Below, in pieces: positions 18,536 through 27,935 of a stretch of DNA of 59,663 nucleotides. The notes beneath the pieces are model-generated. The model did no database searches. It was not told the origin of the DNA and saw only the letters and a program-made list of their open reading frames with translations. Within the stretch, counting starts at the first letter, position 1. Each line of letters starts with the position of its first letter. The stretch comes from Rhodopirellula europaea 6C. GTDB taxonomy: Bacteria; Planctomycetota; Planctomycetia; Pirellulales; Pirellulaceae. The DNA lies in the NCBI RefSeq assembly GCF_000338295.1, contig NZ_ANMO01000118.1:1-59663 (forward strand). Direction: 5' to 3'. Made by a program: the position numbers and the translations under genes.

Positions 18536-19285
18536 TCAGTTTGAAAACGATTCAGGGGAAACCAGAATGTCACCCAAATCATTCTCACCGGGATCGAGCG
18601 AAACTGAAAACCGAGCACGCCGCCATTGAACTTCCTGCCCTTCAATGGTCACTTGATCGATTTTGCCCACTTCATGACGAACTCGAAAGACGAGCTCTTG
18701 GCCAACAGGCAGGCCTTCGATCTTCAACCGGCCGTCGGAGTCACTCACCGCACTATACGGATGGTCGACAACGACCACGAACCCTCGCATCCACGGATTG
18801 ATGTTGCAGTCAATTGGAATGAGCGCGGGCTCAGGTTGTTCCAACTCAACCGAGAAAGATTCCCCCGGCTTGAGTAGCTGGATGCTCGCCGTGTTCGCGA
18901 AGAAGTTCAGCGCCACGTTGTGCATCAACCTCCCCTGATTGTCGATCTCCAGCGAATCGCCTTTTTGCGTCAGCAGCACGTGCGGATCAAAGCGACCGTT
19001 CCGCACGAGCAACTTTTGACGCACACCTTCGTGGGGTGGGACATCGACTTCGGAACCACCACGTCCGGTGTAAAGCTGGACGACGATATTACGAATCCCC
19101 TTCGTTTGTTGATCGACCAGCAACTTCTCATCCTGGACGATCAAGGGGACGCCGCGAAAAACCAAACGCTTTGGCTTGGGAGGCACACCGTCATAAACAA
19201 ACCGCATCGACAAGGACGCCTCTTCCGCAAAAGCCGACGACAGGCTCAGCAAAAACAAAACCAGCAAGGTTGCCATTCGCCCCAT
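18536..19285 (-). CDS. Secreted cupredoxin-like protein
   Basis: A 249-residue exported protein with signal peptide MGRMATLLVLFLLSLSSAFA and a plastocyanin-like domain in the C-terminal two thirds. Candidate type-1 copper ligands are His122 (MHNVALNF), Cys160 and Met166 in CNINPWM. In proteins of this type the motif is usually CxxHPWM, so Asn163 replaces an expected His. The last part (HPYSAVSDSDGRLKIEGLPVG) resembles the carboxypeptidase-regulatory-like fold that often follows. Planctomycete homologues are frequently annotated as methylamine-utilisation-like; I see no such pathway here. GGAAGG precedes the ATG very closely. Electron-transfer activity is doubtful given the ligand change. Confidence 0.7.
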   Translation of the reverse strand: MGRMATLLVLFLLSLSSAFAEEASLSMRFVYDGVPPKPKRLVFRGVPLIVQDEKLLVDQQTKGIRNIVVQLYTGRGGSEVDVPPHEGVRQKLLVRNGRFDPHVLLTQKGDSLEIDNQGRLMHNVALNFFANTASIQLLKPGESFSVELEQPEPALIPIDCNINPWMRGFVVVVDHPYSAVSDSDGRLKIEGLPVGQELVFRVRHEVGKIDQVTIEGQEVQWRRARFSVSLDPGENDLGDILVSPESFSN

Positions 19286-19455
19286 CGCCTTCCCTTTTTT
19301 GTAGAGTCACGACCATTCTCGTTCACGCAATGAGACATGCTATCGGACATCAACCGCACATGCGAATCCGGTCAACGCACCCTCCGACACACATCGAAAG
19401 ACCAATCACAAGGTTAGCCCACGACAATTCCGCCAGCATCTCCTCCGTGAACCGA

Positions 19456-19487
19456 AACCTTCGTGCTCTCTGTGCCCTTCGTGGTGA
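19456..19487 (+). repeat. TTCGTG-rich dispersed repeat, copy 1
   Basis: A 32-base unit beginning AACCTTCGTGCTC and ending CCTTCGTGGTGA. A second copy lies 213 bases downstream in the same orientation; the two share all but a few central bases. Confidence 0.7.
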
Positions 19488-19668
19488 AGAATCCCTGCTG
19501 GCAAGTGCACCACGAAAGCCTCGATGAGCAAGAAGAGACAGCACGAACGGCCCGATCTCTTCGATCTCAGCCCCGATTCCAATTCGAATGCGACAGACGG
19601 CAAACCAGAAGTCTCGGCCACTTCGCAATCAAGATTCCAAACAAACCGATCCGTCCACAACAAACCTG

Positions 19669-19700
19669 AACCTTCGTGCTTTTCGCGTCCTTCGTGGTGA
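19669..19700 (+). repeat. TTCGTG-rich dispersed repeat, copy 2
   Basis: Second copy of the unit at 19456-19487: AACCTTCGTGCT, a variable centre, then CCTTCGTGGTGA. Similar TTCGTG-rich intergenic repeats occur in many bacterial genomes; their function is not known to me. Confidence 0.7.
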
Positions 19701-19780
19701 TCGCCTAGGCCGGATCAAGCCGCTTCTGCAAATCGCCAACAACCATCGCCAACCTAGCGGGTAGAAATCACCACCGACTG

Positions 19781-20200
19781 TCAAATCCCAGAGTCAGCAA
19801 CACCGAAGGCCTGTCTTACCGTTGGACGCGTCAGAACGAGGATCGTCAGCACACCCAGAACGGTCCCGAATGGAAAGAAACAGCATTCCACTCCGGCGAC
19901 AACCAAACAAAACAGATGACCGCGTCTTTGGGTCAGTTTCCGTCCCGCCAGAGCGACGAAGGCAGCCATCGTCAATCCAAAGGCAATGAATGCAAGCGGA
20001 ATCGCGATGAACAACCACCCCATGAACGCAGGCGGCGCTTCGCCCGTCCCTGTTCCATCGAACGCGCCCGTCACGATCCCAACACCGATCGCCAAATGGA
20101 TTACCGGAAACAGCGAGAACAACGCCAACATCCCAGCCACGATGTAGTGGAAAATGGACAACAGACGTAGCTGTTCCGAATCTTGATTGTCATGGTCCAT
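19781..20200 (-). CDS. Hypothetical four-helix membrane protein
   Basis: About 139 residues from the ATG at 20200, which has GGGAG seven bases upstream; the ATG at 20206 is almost on top of that site. After MDHDNQDSEQLRLLSIFHYI there are hydrophobic segments at VAGMLALFSLFPVIHLAIG, WLFIAIPLAFIAFGLTMAAF, LFCLVVAGVECCFFPFG and TVLGVLTILVL. The LRLLSIFHYIVAGMLALFS start is seen in other uncharacterised planctomycete and proteobacterial membrane proteins. No catalytic motif is seen. Confidence 0.7.
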   Translation of the reverse strand: MDHDNQDSEQLRLLSIFHYIVAGMLALFSLFPVIHLAIGVGIVTGAFDGTGTGEAPPAFMGWLFIAIPLAFIAFGLTMAAFVALAGRKLTQRRGHLFCLVVAGVECCFFPFGTVLGVLTILVLTRPTVRQAFGVADSGI

Positions 20201-20379
20201 CGCCATTCTCCCACTCGTTGAAATTCTGGTGTGTCACTTGCGGACGAACTGCAGGTGCCCCTTCCGCCTCACCCCAACATATAGGCTCAATCAAGAGACG
20301 AACGGGGCGCTCGCTGGCCGTCCCACTTCAATGAATAAATGACTTGGGGTTCAGTTGACCACTGCATTGCCCACGACCA

Positions 20380-20727
20380 TCACTGGTCACTCGAGATCGT
20401 CGCTCGATGCCATTTCCTGACCAAGATACCCCGCCAGATCAGTCCAATGGAGATAGCAACCAGAGCGGGCGCGACAGCAAAAGCCAGCCATTGAGCAGTT
20501 GCCGGCATGATGGGGATTCCCAATAGGAAGACCTCCGGATCGTAAGTCGCATACTGGCGCCCGCCTGAATTCGGACGAAACGCGCCGGCCACTCCAAAGA
20601 CGACACCGGGACTGCTGATCACGGCCGCACTGAGAAAGAACAGACTGGCTGCAAACCAGTGCCAAACCGGCGCATCCCTGGCTTCTTTGCTGACTTCCTC
20701 AGATGGCGTCTGATACGGATTCGACAT
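20380..20727 (-). CDS. Small membrane protein with N-terminal NPYQTP motif
   Basis: A 115-residue protein starting MSNPYQTPSEEVSKE, followed by hydrophobic segments at WFAASLFFLSAAVISSPGVVF and LAFAVAPALVAISIGLIW. The NPYxxP start is a recurrent tag of small planctomycete membrane proteins of unknown role; the next gene upstream has the same tag with an unrelated body. Signalling, sorting or anchoring by the tag is speculation. Confidence 0.65.
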   Translation of the reverse strand: MSNPYQTPSEEVSKEARDAPVWHWFAASLFFLSAAVISSPGVVFGVAGAFRPNSGGRQYATYDPEVFLLGIPIMPATAQWLAFAVAPALVAISIGLIWRGILVRKWHRATISSDQ

Positions 20728-20840
20728 TTACCCATCCTCGACGACGTTGAAAACTTCCCCTTCAGGATCTGAGAAGACGGTGCGGGTCTCATGCCGGTGA
20801 GACCACCCCGGAATCATTCGTCATCCTATCGCGCGAATGT

Positions 20841-21176
20841 TTATCGCGTTGCATCTGACTCACGGCGTTTGGACGCCCATTTGACGAACCCTGCCGCGAT
20901 CGCCCAGGGCAATGTGATGAATGTCAGTCCGGTTCCACAAGCCGCAAACCACAGCCACGCAGATGTCGCCCAGCTCATGCGGTCGGCAGGCAAACTCGAT
21001 GTCGCCCGCTGCGTGAAAGGAATCGCGAATTCCATGTAGAACGCAGGCACAACCAAAACCAGCACGATCATTGACCAAAGGGTGCCGTTGCGAAACCCTA
21101 TCAGAAATGGATTGTTTGGCCGCTTCGTCGTCTCCGCGCCAACGCCAATTCTCGGTGCTTCGTAAGGATTGACCAT
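20841..21176 (-). CDS. Small membrane protein with N-terminal NPYEAP motif
   Basis: A 111-residue protein beginning MVNPYEAPRIG, with hydrophobic segments at LWSMIVLVLVVPAFYMEFAI and AWLWFAACGTGLTFITLPWAIAA and a basic C-terminus (KWASKRRESDATR). It shares only the NPYxxP start with the following gene 113 bases away, which suggests that the tag rather than the body is conserved. Function unknown. Confidence 0.65.
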   Translation of the reverse strand: MVNPYEAPRIGVGAETTKRPNNPFLIGFRNGTLWSMIVLVLVVPAFYMEFAIPFTQRATSSLPADRMSWATSAWLWFAACGTGLTFITLPWAIAAGFVKWASKRRESDATR

Positions 21177-21249
21177 GCCATGCCGGGAGAATTTGATCGG
21201 TTGGTTCGATGACCGGCGATACGAATTGTACTTCGACTCAATTGGGCAA

Positions 21250-23016
21250 TCAGTACGTTATCGATGCCAGATCGTCACTGACGGGCCAACCCAATGCCCA
21301 CTGCAAACGGAATTGAGATTGGTTGTACGCCGTCACGGCTTGCAGGTAAGCACGCCGTGCGGACTCCAACGCCTGAACCGCCTGCAACACTTCGATCGGC
21401 AACCCCTCGCCATCTTTGATTCGTTCCAAGTTGGATTCATACGAACGTTCCGCAGTCGCAATCGCCTGCTGTGTCAGATCCATTTGCTGACGACGAAACT
21501 CGACCTGACTCGCCGATTCTGAAATCTCCGCAGCGACCTGATCCATCACACGAAGTTTCTCATACCGTGCTTGCTGCACCCGCGCAGACGTTCGATTGCG
21601 TGCCGCTCGTTCGCCGAGCCCGAAGTTACGAATTTCCCAAGTGACCACGGCGTCGAAATCATAGCGTCCGTCGACGTCACTCAGGTCATTGCCCAATCCT
21701 CCTCCAAAGCCACCAGTGCTGTAGCCCAGCAAAACACTCGGAACAAACGGAGCGTACTTTTCGCGTTTGTAGGCTTCGCACGCGGCGGCAACCAACGATT
21801 GCGACTCTTTCAGTTCCGGCCGCGACGCCAAACCGGTGCTGATCAGCGAGGCTTTGTACGCGCCGGCGGCCATCAACTCCAACGGCACGACGGTGACGTC
21901 CATTGGTAGAAGCGTCTCGCCAGAATGCATGCTGATGGCTTGGGCGAGTCGTGCTGACGCGACCGCGACCCGTTCCTGTCCTCCCACCAATCGACTGTCG
22001 ATCAAACGGAGTTCAGTCTGCATGCGATCCGCATCGGCTTGCATTCCCTGACCTGCCGCAGCGAAATCGGATGTGATCCCCGCCAGTTCTCTCACGCGTT
22101 CACGCGACTCTTCCAACACGCGAGCGTCCTGGTAGGCCTCCAGCAATTCCGTGTAGGCGGTCGCGGCTTGCAACAGTTGCTGATTCAAAACACTCGAGGC
22201 AGCGTGACCACGAGCCCAGGCGGTTTTCTCTGCGATCTTTGGTTGGAAGATCGCATCGGCCATGTGGAATTGAGCGACCAACCCCGGGCGTGTGTTGGTG
22301 GTTCCGGCACCGGTGGCACCGGCTCCCAATCCGTACTGGAACGAGTTTCGATTGACATCAACGATGTCTCCGTTGCTGGATTGGTAGTTGCCATCGTGGC
22401 GATGGAAGCTGAATCCGGCTTGAATAGATGGCAACCACAAAACGTTGGCCTGATCGAGTGCCGCATAAGCTTCACGCGTTCGCCATTGGGCCAATCCGAC
22501 CGCGGGGTGCTGAGAGTCAATCATCGCCAGCGCCGTCGGCAGGTTCATCTGCACCGTATGCGGCGAGACCATCGCCACATCGGGTGAGTGGTCCATCGAA
22601 TCAACGACAACCGGTTCAGGAGGCAGTCGCCCCAGTCCGCTTTCTTGCACCTCCAACACGGGTGCGCTTTCATAGGCGGCCAACGAATGATCGCTGCTGC
22701 TAGCGACGGCCCTTTTCTCGAGTGGTTGCAACCGATAGCGTTTGCCGTCGATCGTCAGAACCGGTTCGTTCGCCGATGTTTGATCGGCAATTGGCTGAAC
22801 AACATCACGATGGGCCACCGGGCGAATCTTGGACTCGTCGGCCGACGATTTTTCACGGGCCTTTACCGCACCCAGGTCCAATGCGGCGGAACTCGCGGTG
22901 ACCGCTGCTGATGACGGGAGACTTTGCACCGATGCCTGGTTCATTTGCCCCACACACCCAATCGCTGGAACGGTGCTCGAGAGGGCAATCAGCGTGTATA
23001 GCAACGAACGGGACAT
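21250..23016 (-). CDS. TolC-family outer-membrane efflux channel, lipoprotein
   Basis: A 588-residue outer-membrane channel component. The N-terminus MSRSLLYTLIALSSTVPAIGC ends in a lipobox with Cys21, as in OprM/NodT-type lipoprotein channels. The two outer-membrane efflux protein repeats are visible as long amphipathic helices (QLLQAATAYTELLEAYQDARVLEESRERV; QQAIATAERSYESNLERIKDGEGLPIEVLQAVQALESAR) with the family's LP(I)EVLQA-type turn. About 140 residues of low similarity precede them. AGGAG lies seven bases before the ATG. It is divergent from the adaptor and pump at 23.3-27.8 kb and very likely forms a tripartite exporter with them. Confidence 0.9.
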   Translation of the reverse strand: MSRSLLYTLIALSSTVPAIGCVGQMNQASVQSLPSSAAVTASSAALDLGAVKAREKSSADESKIRPVAHRDVVQPIADQTSANEPVLTIDGKRYRLQPLEKRAVASSSDHSLAAYESAPVLEVQESGLGRLPPEPVVVDSMDHSPDVAMVSPHTVQMNLPTALAMIDSQHPAVGLAQWRTREAYAALDQANVLWLPSIQAGFSFHRHDGNYQSSNGDIVDVNRNSFQYGLGAGATGAGTTNTRPGLVAQFHMADAIFQPKIAEKTAWARGHAASSVLNQQLLQAATAYTELLEAYQDARVLEESRERVRELAGITSDFAAAGQGMQADADRMQTELRLIDSRLVGGQERVAVASARLAQAISMHSGETLLPMDVTVVPLELMAAGAYKASLISTGLASRPELKESQSLVAAACEAYKREKYAPFVPSVLLGYSTGGFGGGLGNDLSDVDGRYDFDAVVTWEIRNFGLGERAARNRTSARVQQARYEKLRVMDQVAAEISESASQVEFRRQQMDLTQQAIATAERSYESNLERIKDGEGLPIEVLQAVQALESARRAYLQAVTAYNQSQFRLQWALGWPVSDDLASITY

Positions 23017-23300
23017 CCATGCTCTCCTGGTTCATCTGTTCGGAAGACAGCGTTCGTTCGCCTTGCTCAGCTCGTCCCGAACGCATCAGTTTCTACTAAT
23101 GCACTTCGGCAAATGATCATCCAGATGGTAACGATCGAATGCCTTGGATTAGTCAGATCTAATCTGCTGCGCATCGAAAACACTCATTGCGCGAACTAGA
23201 CTACATCGACCGTTTGGCGAACCGCGCCCGGTCAGATCGATTCTTCCGATTCCTCCAGTTATTCCAGCGGAGCCAAGGACGCCAGTCCTCGATTCTCAAC
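23017..23300. promoter_or_regulatory. Divergent promoter region of the second efflux system
   Basis: About 280 bases between the TolC-like gene (minus) and the adaptor gene (plus), expected to hold both promoters. I see no convincing operator palindrome like the one before the first efflux operon, and no regulator gene is adjacent. Confidence 0.4.
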
Positions 23301-24641
23301 ATGCTTCTCGCAATCCCGCCTCGACTCCTCCCCCCGCTCGCGACGATTGCGGCGTTGTGCCTTCTCGCCGGCTGCTCTGACGCGAATCGCGTCGCCGAGA
23401 AAACTCAGCCGCAGCCGGCCACGCCGGTCAAAACGGTGTCCGTCACTCCGACCGAGGTCACTCGAACCAGCGTTCAACCCGCGACCGTCCACGCCTACTA
23501 TCGAGCCGAACTTCGCTCGCAAGCGTCGGGCTATGTCGAGTCATTCACTGCGGACATCGGTGAATACGTCGAGTCCGGCACCGTCATAGCCAAGATCTCG
23601 GTTCCTGAACGGCAACAACAACGCCGGGTGATGGAAGCCAAAATCCGGCGATCGGAATCGCAGGAAAAGCAAGCCGAGTCGCAAATCGAACTGGCCCAGG
23701 CAAGCAGGAAATCCGCCGAAGCCAAACTCGCGCAAGCCAAATCAGAAGTCGACGCCGTGGAAGCTTCCGTGGCCGCTGCCACCGCGGAATTCAACCGAAC
23801 CGAAGACTTGGTCAACCGAGGTTCCTTGCAGAACCGAATGCTGGACGAGGCTCGGATGAAACGCGACAGTGAGTCGGCTCGCAAACAGGCAGTCCAGTCC
23901 GCCGTTGCATCTTCGCAAGCAGACGTGGAAGTCGCATCGGCAAGAGTCGAGTCAGCACGAGCAGATCTTGAGACCGCCCGAGCGGAGACCGATGTCGTAC
24001 GACGCGAACTGGATGAGCTGGACGCATGGATCGACTACGCCGAAATCAAAGCTCCTTTCTCCGGCATCATCACGGAACGAAACATTGAACCAGGTGATTT
24101 GGTCCGTGCCGCCAACGAAGTCGGACTCGGCAAGCCGTTGTTTGTGATCAGCCAAATTGACCGCGTCCGCGTGCAAATCCCCGTTCCTGAAAATCACGCT
24201 CCTCTGGTCAGTCCCGGTGACGAGGTCAGCCTCACGTTTCCATCCTTTGCATCGGAACCTTCCATCACCGCGCAGGTCACGCGTCGCAGCGGAAGTCTCG
24301 ATGCCCAAACGCGAACGATGATGGTGGAAGTCGAAATGGACAACCCCGACGGCAAGCTGATCCCAGGAATGTTCGGACAAGCAACGATTCAACTGGCTAC
24401 GCAAGACGCGGCCAACATGCTTCCCGCGCAGGCCATTCGGTTTGATGAGTCTGGCAATGCCTTCGTGTACGTGGTTGCGGGCAACGACACAATTTCGATT
24501 CAAGAAATCTCAACCGGAATGGATGATGGAAACTTCATCGAAGTCCTCTCCGGAGTTGAGCCCGGCCAATCAGTCGTGGACGCTCACTTGAGCCGCTTCA
24601 TCGACGGGCAAAAAGTTGCCGTCGTGGGAGCCGCTCACTGA
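23301..24641 (+). CDS. RND efflux adaptor lipoprotein (AcrA-like)
   Basis: A periplasmic membrane fusion protein, 446 residues from the ATG at 23301. This start gives MLLAIPPRLLPPLATIAALCLLAGC, a lipoprotein signal with lipobox LAGC; an upstream start at 23187 would bury it. Lipoyl half-motifs (SQASGYVESFTADIGEYVESGTV and YAEIKAPFSGIITERNIEPGDLV) flank a long Ala/Gln/Glu coiled coil (about residues 105-240). The barrel and membrane-proximal domains follow. The stop TGA overlaps the pump start by one base, so translation is coupled. It would dock the pump onto the TolC-like protein encoded divergently. Confidence 0.9.
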   Translation: MLLAIPPRLLPPLATIAALCLLAGCSDANRVAEKTQPQPATPVKTVSVTPTEVTRTSVQPATVHAYYRAELRSQASGYVESFTADIGEYVESGTVIAKISVPERQQQRRVMEAKIRRSESQEKQAESQIELAQASRKSAEAKLAQAKSEVDAVEASVAAATAEFNRTEDLVNRGSLQNRMLDEARMKRDSESARKQAVQSAVASSQADVEVASARVESARADLETARAETDVVRRELDELDAWIDYAEIKAPFSGIITERNIEPGDLVRAANEVGLGKPLFVISQIDRVRVQIPVPENHAPLVSPGDEVSLTFPSFASEPSITAQVTRRSGSLDAQTRTMMVEVEMDNPDGKLIPGMFGQATIQLATQDAANMLPAQAIRFDESGNAFVYVVAGNDTISIQEISTGMDDGNFIEVLSGVEPGQSVVDAHLSRFIDGQKVAVVGAAH

Positions 24642-27600
24642 TGTCGTTGATCCAATTTTCTCTTCGCAATCGATTTGCGGTTCTGGCCGCATCCATTGCT
24701 TTGTGCGTGCTCGGCGCAACCGTCATCCCGGGTATCACAATTGACATCCTTCCGGACTTCAAAAAGCCGGTGGTTGTCAGTTTCTTCTCCTACCCTGGTC
24801 TTCCGACCTTGGACATGGAGAAATCCGTCACCTCGCGGGTCGAACGTGCGCTGACGCTGGCGGGAAAGATCGAACATCAAGAATCGAGAACGGTTCCTGG
24901 TGCGGCCGTGATCAAAGTCTTCTTCCAACCCGGTGCCGATCCAAGCTCTGCGATGAACGACATCGTGAACTTGGAAGCCAGCGACATGTTTCACTTGCCA
25001 CCTGGCATCGAGTGGCCGTTCACGCTGCGAAGCGAACCGTCGAACTTGCCCGTGGTTCTGGCAGCGATCTCGGGCGAAGGCCTGAGCGAGTCCGAACTCT
25101 ACTCGATTGGCTACTACGCGGTCCGCAACAAGATGGGCGGATTGAAAGGTGTGCAGATCCCTCACCCGTTTGGTGGCAAATTCCGCCAGATGATGGTTTA
25201 CGTCGATCCGGTCAAACTTCAGGCTTACCACATCAGTGCGACCGATGTGGTCGACGCGCTCAAGAAATCGAACCTGGTGCTCGCCGGCGGCACCGCGACC
25301 ATGGGCGGAACGGACTATCAGGTTCACCCTCGGAACACCCTGCCTGACATTGAAGAGATCGCAGCGATTCCCATCGCCGTTCGGGACGATCGCCCGATCT
25401 TCGTCCGAGACGTGGCAACGGTGAAGGATGATGCGGCGTTGCAATACAACATCGTTCGAGTCAACGGGAACCGCAGCGTCTACTGCCCGCTGCTTCGCGA
25501 ACCCGGCGAAAACACCATCGCGGTGGTGGACCGGATCTACGACGGGATTGCAGAAGAGATCCCCAAGATGAAAGAACGCGGTGACATCCCCGAAGCGACC
25601 GATGTGACACTGGTTTCGGATCAATCCATCTACATTCGCAAAGCGATGTCGAACCTGCTGTCGCAAATTGGTCTCGGTTCGGTGTTGGTCGCGCTCGTGG
25701 TACTGATCTTTTTGCGACGACTGCTTCCAACTGCGATCATCATTTCGACGATCTTACTGGCCATTTTGATTGGTGCCTTAGGGTTCGCTTTCTCCGGCCA
25801 AACCATCAACGTGATGACGCTGGGCGGAATTGCACTCGCGATTGGCACGGTCGTCGATGCTGGAATCGTGGTCGTTGAAAACGTGATCCGTCACGGGCGG
25901 ATGGGTAAATCGCCAATGGAAGCCGCACGTGACGGAACTCAAGAAGTTTCAGGTGCGATCCTGGCGGGAACCATCACGACGTTGGCGGTTTTTTTACCTG
26001 CCATCTTCCTAACGGGGATGATCAAGTATTTGTTTGCGCCGCTTTCGTTGGCCGCGACGCTGACCATCGGTGCCTCTTACATCTTGGCGTTGACTGTTGT
26101 CCCCGCCTTTTGTGCGACCTTCGTCCGAGAACGCGTCCAGGCAAAGGCTTCTGGCAAACAAGCCAGTGATGAGCAGCAAATTTCGACCAAACCATCGGGG
26201 CTGTACGGGCGTCTGCTTTCAAACGCCATGCGTGCACCGGCCTTGTCGGCCATCGTCATCATCATTGGCGTGGGAGCATCGTTCTTGCTGCTTCCGAAAA
26301 TCGGAACCGAGTTGTTTCCAAATGTCGATTCAGGCAGCTTTGAAATTCGCTTGAAAACGGTGCCCGGTACCGCTTTGCCGAAGACCGAGGAATTGGTCGC
26401 GAAGATTGAAGACACGATCCAAGAAGTGATCCCATCCGAATCGATCGACACGATCATCTCGAACATCGGATTGCCGGTCGGAAAGGGAGCCGGATTCTCC
26501 ACGGTCCTGAGTTCGAACTCCGGCCCCGACACGGCCTACTTGATCGTGAACCTGAAACAGGAAAACCGGCGAGTCGGCACACAGGAATACATTGACACTT
26601 TGCGAGAGCAGCTAAACGCAAAATTCCCACTGGAACAATTCATGTTTGTCTCCGGTGGCATCGTCAACATGGCACTCAACGAAGGCGTCCCGACTCCGAT
26701 CAGCGTGCAAATTTCCGCGGGGACATTGCAACAGTGTCGCGACGCTGCGGAACGTATCGTGCGAGAGATCTCGCCCATCAAAGGCACGCGAGACGTGCAG
26801 ATCGCTCAGTCTTTGGACTACCCTCAATTCGACGTGCAGGTCGATCGAACGCGAGCAAAATACCTGGGACTTGATCAAGAAAAAGTGGCCCAAACAGTAC
26901 TGACCGCGTTGGGATCCAGCGTCGGCTACTCACCGACCATTTGGATCGATCCAAAGAGCGGCGTCGACTTCTTCATGGGAGTCCAATACGCATCGAACCA
27001 GTTCCAATCGCTGGATGAACTGCGAAACATGCCACTGTCGCTCGACACACCCGATGGTCCCATCACGATTCCGCTCTCGAACATCGCCACGGTCAGTCGA
27101 GTCACGATCCCAGGCGAGATCGCCCACTACAACATCTCGCGGGTCAACGATATTCACGTCAACGTCGCGGGACGAGACCTCGGAAGCGTCGCGGCGGACA
27201 TTGACGCCGTGATCGCCGACATGGAATTTGAAAACGGAGTCTCCGTCGCTCTTCGCGGACCGATCGAAAAGATGCGAGACGGCATGAACATGCTGGGCAT
27301 GGGACTAGGCGTTGCGACGCTGCTTGTCTACCTAGTGTTGATGGCTCAGTTCAGATCTTTCCTGGATCCACTGATCATCATGCTGTCCGTTCCATTAGGA
27401 ATTGGTGGGGTTTTGATCTCGCTGTACTTGACCAACACGTACCTCAACATCCAATCCTTGATGGGAACGTTGATGATGATCGGCGTCGTCGTCAACAATT
27501 CGATCCTCTTGGTCGAATTCGCGAATCAACGACTTGCCGCGGGAGTCTCTCCCCATGAAGCAGCTCTGTCCGCAGCTCAAGTCCGCTTGCGACCGATTCT

Positions 27601-27787
27601 GATGACGTCATTGACGTTGGTCGCATCGATGTTGCCGCTTTCGTTCCAACTCGCTCCGGGCAATGAAGCGATGATTCCGCTCGCCCGTGCGTTGCTGGGC
27701 GGCATGGTGGTTTCAACGCTACTGACACTGGTCTTGGTGCCATGTGTCTATGTGCTGCTCCATCGAAAACGATCGGCGCCGGCCTAA
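24641..27787 (+). CDS. RND efflux pump, CusA/AcrB superfamily
   Basis: A 1048-residue RND exporter. TM1 (NRFAVLAASIALCVLGATVIPGI) precedes the first porter loop with the usual FFSYPGLPTLDMEKSVTSRVE. TM4 reads AIGTVVDAGIVVVENVI, with a single Asp as in heavy-metal CusA-type pumps (VDAAIVMIEN) rather than the Asp pair of the pump at 14.4 kb. TM10 reads GVVVNNSILLVEFAN, lacking the relay Lys. I see no clear Met-rich metal pathway, so the substrate stays open. It overlaps the adaptor by one base and is followed by a terminator-like hairpin. The difference in TM4 suggests that the two pumps of this window are not recent duplicates. Confidence 0.9.
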   Translation: MSLIQFSLRNRFAVLAASIALCVLGATVIPGITIDILPDFKKPVVVSFFSYPGLPTLDMEKSVTSRVERALTLAGKIEHQESRTVPGAAVIKVFFQPGADPSSAMNDIVNLEASDMFHLPPGIEWPFTLRSEPSNLPVVLAAISGEGLSESELYSIGYYAVRNKMGGLKGVQIPHPFGGKFRQMMVYVDPVKLQAYHISATDVVDALKKSNLVLAGGTATMGGTDYQVHPRNTLPDIEEIAAIPIAVRDDRPIFVRDVATVKDDAALQYNIVRVNGNRSVYCPLLREPGENTIAVVDRIYDGIAEEIPKMKERGDIPEATDVTLVSDQSIYIRKAMSNLLSQIGLGSVLVALVVLIFLRRLLPTAIIISTILLAILIGALGFAFSGQTINVMTLGGIALAIGTVVDAGIVVVENVIRHGRMGKSPMEAARDGTQEVSGAILAGTITTLAVFLPAIFLTGMIKYLFAPLSLAATLTIGASYILALTVVPAFCATFVRERVQAKASGKQASDEQQISTKPSGLYGRLLSNAMRAPALSAIVIIIGVGASFLLLPKIGTELFPNVDSGSFEIRLKTVPGTALPKTEELVAKIEDTIQEVIPSESIDTIISNIGLPVGKGAGFSTVLSSNSGPDTAYLIVNLKQENRRVGTQEYIDTLREQLNAKFPLEQFMFVSGGIVNMALNEGVPTPISVQISAGTLQQCRDAAERIVREISPIKGTRDVQIAQSLDYPQFDVQVDRTRAKYLGLDQEKVAQTVLTALGSSVGYSPTIWIDPKSGVDFFMGVQYASNQFQSLDELRNMPLSLDTPDGPITIPLSNIATVSRVTIPGEIAHYNISRVNDIHVNVAGRDLGSVAADIDAVIADMEFENGVSVALRGPIEKMRDGMNMLGMGLGVATLLVYLVLMAQFRSFLDPLIIMLSVPLGIGGVLISLYLTNTYLNIQSLMGTLMMIGVVVNNSILLVEFANQRLAAGVSPHEAALSAAQVRLRPILMTSLTLVASMLPLSFQLAPGNEAMIPLARALLGGMVVSTLLTLVLVPCVYVLLHRKRSAPA

Positions 27788-27865
27788 GATCAAGTGGCAT
27801 GGGCATGCCGTTTGCGATTGTACCGCACACAAACACCCAGTCGATTGACCTTGCAACAACGCAAC

Positions 27866-27901
27866 GAAAAACCACCGACACGACTGAGTCGTGCCGGTGG
27901 T
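27866..27901 (-). terminator. Hairpin terminator between convergent pump and Cys-rich genes
   Basis: ACCACCG-ACACGAC (27871-27884) pairs with GTCGTG-CCGGTGGT (27888-27901) with a small bulge. On the minus strand a T-rich tract follows (27870-27866), serving the Cys-rich gene; the same hairpin can also end the pump operon on the plus strand. Confidence 0.65.
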
Positions 27902-27935
27902 ATGCGTTCCGAACGTTGGTGACGCTGGAAAATTT

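Larger units (their letters stand above)
19286..19780. other. Intergenic gap with dispersed repeat copies
   Basis: About 500 bases with no supportable gene. It holds two copies of a 32-base TTCGTG-rich repeat (19456-19487 and 19669-19700). The open frames here are translations of this repeat and its flanks. Confidence 0.55.

Noticed and set aside
19350-19628. 92-codon minus-strand frame
   Set aside because: Its sequence is largely a translation of the TTCGTG repeat and its flanks.
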